64,000 nucleotides of DNA from Setoptus koraiensis (Eukaryota > Arthropoda), in the NCBI GenBank assembly GCA_048013815.1, contig CM106585.1:15562001-15626000 (forward strand), in the 5' to 3' direction. Both the position numbers and the translations under genes were made by a program. Below, one piece after another: positions 54,254 through 64,000 of this stretch (positions are counted from its first letter, which is position 1; each line of letters opens with the position of its first letter). Below the pieces are notes generated by a model that saw nothing but the letters and a program-made list of their open reading frames with translations, had not been told where the DNA came from and made no database searches.

Positions 54254-57200
54254 TCAATGTTCTTCTTTTGAATCTTGAGATGTAACTGCTTCCTGTTTCT
54301 GCAGGGCCTGCTGCTTCCATCGCCTCCAACTATTTTGTATAAGTCTGGCGCAATAGTGTTGCCGTTGAAGTAAATAGGTTGTTGTCAACTTCTCAAATTG
54401 AGCCTGCAATTCATAATATATTATTTTGAGAAACTGTTAAATTGAGGATTCTCCCGAAAAGAAGTCTTAATTTAAAAGATTTCCTCTTACCTTGTGGAGA
54501 GTTGTTTGAACCTGTTGAAGTTGTTCATTCCCTTGGATGATAAGACCTTTCCTGGTGAAGAAATGCTTGGTCAGAGCGTCTAGTATATCCACGCAGTAGC
54601 AGATGTCATCCTTGTAAACAGGTATATCTAATAGTACGAGTGCTAAAGTGTTGGGCTTCGGAATCCTAAGTGGATCTTCTAGCGCATCAACAAAATCGGC
54701 TAGTTTCACATAAGGCAAAAATTGTGTACCTTTCGGATCAAATTTTTGCCAAATCTCATAGTACATATCGTAGTCATCATCTGTGAGGCCTTCTTGAACC
54801 TCCTCCGTTGCTTGGCTATAGTTCTCCAGAATCACAGCGATATACATGTTGATTATGATTAGAAATGTCACTATCACGTACGATACTAGATAGGCAATAG
54901 CGATCCCTTTATTACCACAAGTCCCCTCAATGTTGTTCACTGGATCTGCTTGCTCACAGTTATTTTCGTCATCCATGAGCGGATCGAGAACGAGATCCCA
55001 ACCCGCAGAGGTAGACATCTGAAATAGCAATGTGAGAGAGCTGAAGAAGGTACCAAAATTAAACGTTTCATCGATGCCCGCCCTAGGCCTGACATTCATG
55101 AAGAAAGACATACCAAATATGGCGTAAATAAACATGACCAGGAATAAAAGAAGGCAAATGTTAAATAGAGCTGGTAATGACATGGCCAATGCAAATAATA
55201 GTGTCCGGATTCCTTTTGCTCCCTTAACCAATCTAAGAACTCGTCCCACTTTTACGACTCTAACTACACGCAGTAATGTTGGTGAAACTAGATACTTGGC
55301 GATATATTCTTTCATAACAACTCCTAGAATCGATAGAATCACCACACAAGAATCGAAAATATTCCATGGCTCACGGAAGTAGAAATGGCGCATAGCGAAT
55401 ATTTTGAGCAAGCTCTCTATAGTGAATATAGCAATAAAAATCAAATTGAGGCGCTCCAGGACCATCGTGAAATAAGCCGATTGTCCATAATGTTCTAAGG
55501 CCATAACAAACATATTCAATCCAATGAATACCATTATCACCATATCGAATTTTTTATCTGTTGTCACGTCGAAGACCCAAGCCTGGAATCTAAATTTTGG
55601 TCTCGTCATGGCTCTGACAGGTTTCTTTGATCGCATTTTTTTCATTGCATTATAATACTTTTTTTGATCTTCTGTCATGAATATTTCAAGTGATCCACCT
55701 GTTTTCTTCTTTTGTTCGTTGAAATTGTCAATGATCACACCAATAAAGAGGTTGAGTGTGAAAAATGAACCAAATATCACGAAGAACACAAAGTAAAAGT
55801 ACATGTAGATGTTAGCTTCGCGACTTGGTTGTTCATCTCTCAATCGAGAGTCCGTTGCACTGTTCATGATGTCGATCCATCCTTTAAAAGTTGCCTGTAA
55901 AGATTACGACGAGTATATCAGTAAGTTAGTTTGCTGATCAGACAACTATGAATGATAATAATTACAGAGGAATTTATCTAATAATTATAAAGTCGTCGAG
56001 TTCTATTGTCATTTGGATAATTGTATCATTTGATTATAAGAATATCTTACCACTTGAAACAGAGCTAGATAAGCATTTAGAACATTGTCGAAATTGATCT
56101 GTGGATTTGACCATGTGTGGTTTTTCATCAGGCACTCTTGACGTGTTGGAACTTCGCTATAGTCTAACACCTCTTGATTGTTATCCACACAACGATGAAA
56201 TTTCCCTCCGAACATTTGGACACCCATTATGGCAAATATTAGCCAGAATATCAGACAAACTAGCAGCACATTGAATATAGCTGGTATCGCTTGTATGAGG
56301 GCATTCACTACGACTCGCATACCCTGAAATCTTGATAGAGCCCTCAGCGGCCTCAGTCCTCTCATGGCTCTCAATGTTCGCATGGTCTTGAGTGCTTGAA
56401 TTTTTCCACTGCCTAATAATGATGCCATCAGATTGACAAATGATACAAGCACTATCACAAAATCTAGCCAACTCCAAATATTCTCAAAATATCTCCGGAA
56501 ACCAAAAGCACACCATTTCATAAGCATTTCTAACGAAAATACTAGAGTGAATATATTGTCCAACATATCGAGTATTATTTTTAGAGTTGGTCTGGTCTTG
56601 AGATGCTTGTCTTCAAGAGCCAGTGTACACGAGCTCACTACGATCAATATTAAGATCAAAGTATCAAAGTATCTGTGCTCAACTATTTTGCGCATGAAAC
56701 GCCTAAATAGAAACCACCTCAAACAGAGGCTACCAAAGCAGATACTTTTCCTCATCAGCATGTCGATATATTCTAAATCGCGCTCATCCTCTTCTTCCAT
56801 GTCTTCTTTGTCTGGACCTTGTAGATAATAAGTAGTTTTGGACGGTGCTCTCTCATGCACTGATTCTTCGTCTTCTTTTGTTTGTGGACTATCTATTGGA
56901 GGACATTGAATCGTTATAGTTACATCTGTTGTTCCAGCATCCGTCTTCTGGTTCTGTTGGTTATCATTGTTATCGATAATAGATGTTTTTCCGTTACTAT
57001 CTATCGAAGAATTGTCAAGAGAATCTTCTTTAATAGGCTGCATGGCTTCATTCATGTATGCACTGGTTGCACTTGCACATGACATTGGTGGCAGATCGCC
57101 TGCGAGACGCACGCACGACCCCATCTTGGTATCAGCGTTGTTCAATTTGTTACAAGATCTCAGAGATGTTAAAGCTATACTTTGCCGCCTATTTTTTGTT

Positions 57201-60200
57201 GTAGAGCTATTATCACATTGAGCATTCGTTGGGATTTTTGGTACATCCTCGCTCTTATCGATAGTTGTGTCGTAACAATTTATATTGACACAGTTACCGT
57301 TATTATCTTCTTCAGGTGGTGAAATGGATATCGTTGTCTCAACATAATTTTTGGTGTAAATGCCTTTCTTTAAAAGATTTGTATGCCGCTCTATTCTTTT
57401 TAACCGATCTTGCTTTGATAATCTTACTATCCGCATAGACTTGCATTTTTTATCCTTCATATCCTCACCAGTGGACATTTTTTTTCGGCACAGAATAAAC
57501 CTGACGACTAATGAAACATACTTTCTGATAAATCTTCCTGCTTTCTTGAACCTCTCAATGGCCTCCTGTAGCTTTTTCGTGTCAACACTTTCAGCTTGAG
57601 GCGAAGATAGATTTGATGCCCCGAAAGATGCGAGCAAGAGTGCCAGGAATAAGTTTAAAACGACTAAATTTCCTACTGTCACAGCAACAAGGAAGAATGG
57701 TATACATGGCCAACCATCAACCAGGAGACAGTCCCACATTGGCTCAATCCATTCGGCGCATAATATCCTGAAGACTATCATGAAAGAGTGCATAAAATCG
57801 GTAAAGTTCCAACGGGGAACTTGATGATCTGGGAAGCGGTCTGAGTATAGCTCATAGTTTTTGCCAAATAGCTGCATTCCCATGACAGCAAAAATGAACA
57901 CTATAATTGCTAGGACAAATGTCAGGTTACCCAGATCACCCACTGCTTTTCCCATGATAGAAATAAGTAAATTGAGAGTGGGCCATGATTTCGCCAGTTT
58001 GAATACTCGCAGCTTTTGGATTAAATTTAAGTATGGTAGTAGATATATAGATCAGTCTTTAATAGAAAGATAGTGTCCATGCTAATACATGTGATGGGAT
58101 AATTGAACAGTATAACTTACCAATCGAAATGAACGCAGCACTGATAATCCGTAGACACCTTCAAGTCCTAGTTCGAGCAAGGATAGTCCCACAATGATTG
58201 TATCAAAGACATTCCACCCTTCGCGAAAATAAAACTTTGGGCTTAAAGCCATGATTTTCATAGATGCTTCAACCGCAAACGTAGCTGTAAAAAAATAGTT
58301 CCCCCGCTCTAAAATTGTTTTCAAGTCTGGATCAATTTCGTCATAATCCATAGCCATGAATAGAGTATTGATGACAATGCACAAAGTGATGAATAGTTCC
58401 ATGAATGGGTCGAATACTATCAAAGATATGATTTTTTGCATTCTTAACCACAATGGGCAACATTGCCAGATACAGAACATATCTAAAAAATCAAGACAAA
58501 ATCCCACACATTGATCTCGCCAGCTAAAACTTATCTGGTCCATATCGTCATTGAAGTTGATGGCATCGTATTGCATATTAGGATCTGGGCATCTATATCG
58601 ATTGAGAGCCGATATTAACTCCATGGCATGCCTCGAACCTGCCGAAGATCGTGATGGTCGCGAACTCTGATTGTGGAATGATTGTGCCGGTGAAGCATAA
58701 CCACTTGCATGCTGAACATGATGCACAATAAATATAGGATATCAGTATAAGATTGAGTACTAAATTTAAAGCTCGGTTCTCGAATGAAGTAAATATTTAC
58801 ACTCACGTTATAACTCCTATTTGACAAAGAGCCGCTACTTCGTCGGTTGTTATAAGGGTTTGTAGTTGACCACAAACGTATTACGCGTCTCAAATCAATA
58901 TTACCGCTCACCGATAATCTTGACCAATTACTTGATCTTCTGGTGTAGCGACGTTGCCAGTTCGAGTAACCTAGGGCGTCTAAATCTGGTCTATTCTCGG
59001 GAGGACAGAATTCAGTTGTTGTCTGTGATGGACGATTTTGGTGGCTATTGTTCATTTTGAACAAACTTATCGCTGTATTGCTAGCATTAGATGAATGACG
59101 GTATGGGTACCGCGTTTGAAAATTCTCTATAGATACTCTGTTTGCGGCATTTGATCGAACTCCTAATGAGGTTGAGTCTAGAAGTGAGAGTTCGGATTTC
59201 TTTTGTCCGCTAAGATTTTGTTTGGTATAGTCCCCCCGACATGATGAAACACTAAGCCTCGCATTATTATGATGGTGTGATGATTTTGACGGTGTACAAT
59301 CATGCGAATTCGCTCTCAATTTGTTGGCGTTCTGTTGTTTCAGCAAGTCATCTTCACTAGCTCTGTAGGTATAACATATAGGCTGGAGTGATTGGTGATG
59401 CGATGGTTGTCTAGGTGCTAGTCGATTAGATTGATCTATTGATAGTAAAACGTGAGCATGTTTTGGACTTAAATGATTATTATCTTTATCAGCTGAAAGC
59501 GTAGCTTGTACCGGCTTCTTCGGAGAGCTCGGCAGACTAAAACTGTTCTGCTTTTTACAGTTGAAATGCATTTCAGACGGAGAGACATGACAGAAAAGTA
59601 TAAGAAGGTTATTTTGTATGAGAAAATAGCTATAAACAGTTGATTAGGCACGTTGCCGAATTAAGTTGCTTTCTACGGAATATTGGTGCATCTATGTTGA
59701 AAGTGCTTGTTTGCTTGGCTAATCTATTAAACTACATAATCTAGAAACCTACATCAGTTGTGCATTCTATATCATCACTTACGATCCGAATTTGTGCAGC
59801 TCTTTGCTGCAAACTAAGAGTTGCGATGTTTTTTGTATTCTGGGCCATCTCGGTGCTATTAGTGGATACACTTCGATGGTATTTCATCTCTGGCTTGATT
59901 GAGCCGCTGGCAGATGAATCACTACGCTCAGTTATAGGTAAAATATTGGACTTGACAGAGTGCTCACTAATTACTGGTGATGCTCGCTGGCTTTTTACTC
60001 TCAGATCATTCATCGAAGATAGATAAGGTTGCAGAGAGTCTCGATGATGGTAGGCGGTCTGAGACAACCTTTTCACTTGTTGTTGGCTAAGCATTCCCTT
60101 TGGACATAACCCACCGATCAACGCTTGACCTACAATACCTAACTCCATAGATGGCCGGTACATTGATCTACCTCGCTGGCTACCGCACTCTGATCTTCGT

Positions 60201-62126
60201 TCTTGTTCTAGACGACAGCTTTGCAGAAATTGAGCTTCATCAGCGGCAGCAGCTTCCTCTTCTTCTTCTGCTCTTCTTTGTAGCTCATTATAAGACATTG
60301 CTACAATGGCTAAGATTAAATTCATAAGATAAATGGAACCTAGAAATATACTTATAATAAAAAAGATGATATGCCATGATCCGGCACATCTTAACACTTG
60401 TTGATATAGACCTTCCCAGAAATCTTGAGTCATTAGGCGAAAGGAAGATATAAGAGCCCAACCAAATGTGTCAAAACTTGTGAATCCATAATCCGGGTTT
60501 GGCCCGAAACCTTGAATGCACGTGTGACCGTCAGGACATAACTGCGCCCCGCTGGAATTACCGCACAACCAGGGCTGATAGATGGAATAAAAGGAAGTGG
60601 AAACTAGTAAATCAGTCAGTTTTTTTTTTCAGAGTTGCTTCCGCTATCAAAGATTATACTTATTGATTAATTACAATATGATCTTCGTCGTAATGCCAAT
60701 TGTTTGAATTGCTGCACCACTCGAACCATTGTTCGTCAGTCATGGTAGTGGGACCATCTTTGATACATTTTTGCGTAAGTTGACCCATGTATATTTGTAG
60801 TCCCAACAACGAGAACACAGACAGGGAAAATAATGTGAGAACTACAACATCTTTTAAATTTTTCACTGAATCGATCACAGCTCCAACGATAGTTTTCATG
60901 CCTGTACAAGAAAACAGAGTAGTATAGATTTCATTTTTTGAATTAATGTGTCAATCTTATTTTAAACAAGTTAATGAAAGAACAAAATTAAGTTTATGTC
61001 ACTTACCAGGTACTATAGCGACTGTTTTGAGCGCTCTGAGAACCCTAAACGTCCTTATAACGCTCAAGTTGCCTAAATCCTCTATTCCCAGCGTAAGATA
61101 TGCCATTATTATGACCAGAAAATCTAGCCAGTTCCTATAATTATTATTATTGATGCGGATTGTTATTATTAATGCGGATTGTTATCATTGATGGTTCAGC
61201 GCCAAAATGAATTATCGTAATATGATTTTGATTATATAGGTAGGACTAGGTTGATTTGCTATTGTCACTCACCATGGATCTCTCAAATAAGTGAACTCCT
61301 CCAGAATGAATCCTCTTGCCAAAACTTTTAGGCACATTTCTATAGTGTATATTATCGTAAAAATAATTCTGATGGCGAGCAGTGAACATTGATTAGCAGA
61401 TTTATATTTTTAGTTGGCGCTTTCCTATATTGAACAGACTTGAGCGAAGCTACACTCGACAGGCACACTTACTCGGTTTTTTCTACTAGATCATTGCTTT
61501 GAAGGGTCATTAAGACACAATTGATGAGTATTGTCACTATGACAAATAGGCTAAATATTGGATTAACTAGAATGTACATGGCCACTCTCCTGAACGGATT
61601 AAAAGGGTCCAAACAGAAAAGGGCCTGAGTGGCGCTAAATCTAAAAATATCTCTTCCTTTGCTGACAATCACAAAAGTCTTTTCGGTTAATTTTGTTTGT
61701 TTTTGTTGATATTGCAATGATTTTCGTTGGTCCATATTGCGTATTGATTTTATCATGTTGTCGAATGTGTGCAGATGTAAATATTATTGATTGCTTGATG
61801 CGACCGAGGCAGTGATGTTTATAGGATGGATGGAGAATAGAATATGGTAAATAACTCACCTCTTTGTTTGAGTAAAATTGATCAATGTCCTCGATGGGCT
61901 TGCCAATCAACTCTGGCGGTATACGCCTCTGAAAGGCGGGCGGCAGTTGCAATCCGGAAGCCAAATATGGGTCTGGCTTTTGTTTAGCTCTACTTTCCTG
62001 ATAGGATAGAGATGTTCTCTTGTTTGATTTTGATTCTTTTCTGTTGACAATATTCTGCAATGATTCTCTTGTGAACGGTTTGAATATTTGACAATGGGCG
62101 AGACCGATGGCAGCACTTGATGACAT
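54254..62126 (-). CDS. para: Voltage-gated sodium channel alpha subunit, para type
   Basis: Eleven coding exons on the minus strand: 62126-61860, 61678-61473, 61368-61273, 61134-61007, 60901-60675, 60574-59783, 59547-58807, 58711-58121, 58012-56051, 55894-54491 and 54403-54254. They give about 2187 residues with consistent phases; the 5' edge of exon 2 is the least certain. All four six-helix domains are present. The selectivity filter reads D (TQDFWE), E (CAEWIE), K (ATFKGW), A (STSAGWD), so this is a sodium channel, not the DSC1/NaCP60E type, which has Glu in domain III. The inactivation gate is [13 protein letters not shown]. Voltage sensors are canonical in I, II and IV; domain III S4 has an additional Arg triplet. 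The C-terminus is short and ends with an IQ motif ([14 protein letters not shown]). It makes the rising phase of action potentials and is the pyrethroid/DDT target; Met918, Thr929, Leu1014 and Phe1538 (house-fly numbering) appear unmutated. The linkers are long and Ser/Asn-rich. Confidence 0.96.
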
Positions 62127-64000
62127 AATGCTGTTGTCGTTTTGTTAATTGAATACATGGACTTAGCACTTGGTGACCAGGCACTTTGACGCAATGTCGC
62201 GCTCGCTGTTTTCTATCACTAGTGATGCATTTAGCACTGATGGCACTGTGGCCGCCTGTTATAATTACTAATAACTCAATTACTAATTAACTTTGTCTTC
62301 GTGGAATCACCAATCGATTTTTTAATGTCGCTCTTAATTAGTTTTTTTCCTGAGTGAAACTGATTGGTGCGAACTGTGATCGTCGGCGCCGGCTCGTTCA
62401 TGGCGAGTGACTCATTTTGAATTGTTGTTTTGTTGACGATGATCGATAAATTAATTGACGACAATCTACTAATTGATTTATTCTAATTTGTTTCAATTTG
62501 TTGTATCCAATCGACTGCTTAATTTGATTTGTGAGTGTGTGACAATTAACTGATAGTGGCAGCAATAATAACAATAATGGTGGTCGCTCAACAGCTAATG
62601 GGCAATCCAATACAGAGGGGATTCGCACACTGGCCGATTAAAACTCGAGAGCGCTCAAATGAAGAGGTGCAACAGCCCAGATCAGCGCCAGCATACACAC
62701 GGTGCGTTCGGTGGCGGCACTGCATCATTGATTTGCGCATTCATATTGGTTTGGCTTGCACACACGACTCACATTCGATTATAATAATGTCGCGCTCGCT
62801 CTCCACGCTGCTAACAAGTCGAATTTTTTCTCGTTCTCTCTTAGTTAAGAGGATCCTGAAAACTATACGGCGGTTAGAATAGTTCGATTTATCGAATCTT
62901 ATTCGATCAGTTGAACGGAAATGAAACCACCAACAATTATGCTATAGTCTCTCTCTCTCTCTCTCACTTCATTACTACACCGTGGAATATGTGGCGCACG
63001 CACGCATGCAGACGCACACAGTAGCCTGTGTGTCTGCGTTTTCGCTGGTGGTGATGGTGGTCGAGGCAACAGAGTCTGTGTATGTGTGTATGCTAAAGTT
63101 CCATGAGTTCCATGCTACGGCCTGCATGCCACACTGGGGCAGAGTTCGTGGCATGGAGATAACTTTAGGCTGGGCTCTCAACCAGTGATCGGGGCAGCTC
63201 CCTCCTCCCTCTCGGGCCGAGTCCTCCTCCCCTAGCTCCCGTTGGCTGCCCGTGCCCGATTTTGCACATACAAAACACATACCAGGGGAGCGCAGAAAGG
63301 ACAGTCGAACAATTGCATAGAAACCAATTGCACTGGGCACCTGATATCTTTTGTGGGTGCGAAATTGGGCACGAGAAGCCAGCGACAAGCAGGGCGGCTA
63401 AGCCCTCCTCCCGCCCGGGACGAGGGAGCAAACAGGGGAGCAAGATATTTGCTGGTGCCCGACCACTAGCCCCACGCTACCACACGATACAATAGTGTGC
63501 ACTCTATAGCACGGACTATGGCGCCCACCGACGTGTAGCCATGAATGTATAGCGAGACACCAGCACACATTCACGAGCAGGTAATAACGAGAGTTAAACT
63601 CGTGTATGCCAGAGTTTGCAGGGGGCGCATCAATGTCGCGACTCGCGAGCCCCAGCAAAAAAATATGAGCATAAATCCACATGCGTGCACGTTAATTGTC
63701 TCCATTGCGCCCGAACCACTGGCAGTTTGCGGTTAGCGTGTATAGCGTCAGTGAACGCGGACCACCGGCCGGCCAGCCAGCCAGCCAATCTAGCTAGGCA
63801 ACACAGAGGGGGAGGGCAGGTTAGGTGAACAAATAAAGGCCCTGCATACGAATTGTAGATATACCTGAATATTTGCAACCGCTTTTAGACTCCTGAAAAT
63901 AGCAACATTTTCGCTGTTGTCGTCGATAGCAACGATCAAATTGATATCTAAACAACGCATAAAGCTCATTTCTGCCCGCACCCCTCTCGATCAAGAGGGA
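62127..64000. other. 5' flank of the sodium channel gene
   Basis: About 1.9 kb. It contains a (TC)9 microsatellite at 62948-62965 and a GC-rich, cytosine-tract stretch at about 63180-63480, unlike the AT-rich surroundings. Several overlapping frames on both strands exist only because the stretch is GC-rich; none resembles a protein. Untranslated first exons and the neuronal promoter of para are expected here or further right. Confidence 0.5.
62948..62965. repeat. (TC)9 microsatellite
   Basis: Nine perfect TC units. Confidence 0.95.

Noticed and set aside
54254-62126. Sodium channel as DSC1/NaCP60E
   Set aside because: Domain III filter residue is Lys (ATFKGW), giving DEKA; DSC1-type channels have Glu there.
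63764-63787. ggccggccagccagccagcc as a mobile-element end or satellite
   Set aside because: Too short, with no partner copy or inverted repeat in the window.
62975-63878. Overlapping frames on both strands at the right edge
   Set aside because: They arise from GC-rich sequence with few stops and resemble no protein.

Overview
The window is nuclear DNA of an arthropod. Coding genes have GT-AG introns, mostly about 70-240 bases long, in an AT-rich background with AATAAA polyadenylation signals. The gene set (para sodium channel, AA15 chitin-type LPMO, LSM10, TM9SF4, SLC17 carriers) fits arthropods. The compact introns, the many intron-free genes and the channel sequence make a chelicerate, probably a mite, my best guess; that placement is inference.

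Layout from left to right. 1-7.8 kb: an SLC17-type transporter and a BTB-less BACK/kelch gene, both on the minus strand. 7.8-9.3 kb: a 500-N gap between two near-identical copies of one non-coding segment, very likely an assembly problem. 9.6-14.3 kb: an intron-free kinesin-3 that has lost its FHA domain. 15.4-17.6 kb: TM9SF4. 18.4-21.1 kb: a weak small candidate gene, a truncated JADE-like PHD gene and an AA15 LPMO. 21.9-25.3 kb: LSM10, lying between a decayed copy of the 3' end of a Sec39/NBAS-like gene and that gene itself. 25.6-27.7 kb: crooked neck. 29.2-30.2 kb: a small secreted precursor with a basic C-terminal peptide. 31.2-33.7 kb: ADP-dependent glucokinase and TOMM20, convergent. 36-48.8 kb: two very large Asn/Ser/Gln-rich reading frames that I do not recognise. 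50-54 kb: BRD8-like bromodomain protein, uracil-DNA glycosylase and TATDN1. 54.2-62.1 kb: a complete voltage-gated sodium channel gene (para type, DEKA filter) in eleven coding exons, with its 5' flank filling the rest of the window.

Most genes are unrelated housekeeping neighbours rather than one pathway. Shared non-coding stretches suggest paired expression: the Sec39-like gene and crooked neck diverge from about 335 bases, BRD8 and UNG diverge from about 516 bases, and UNG/TATDN1, JADE/LPMO and ADPGK/TOMM20 converge. LSM10 (U7 snRNP) and crooked neck (spliceosome) both act in RNA processing.

The points most worth a second look are: an additional arginine triplet in the domain III voltage sensor of the sodium channel; a kinesin-3 without FHA domain and without the lysine-rich K-loop; a bromodomain whose acetyl-lysine-reading Asn is Tyr; a JADE-like gene ending before its second PHD; a stand-alone Sec39-domain gene with a nearby decayed copy of its own tail; and the duplicated gap flanks. 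I saw no transposon, virus-like element, tRNA or rRNA gene that I could support.
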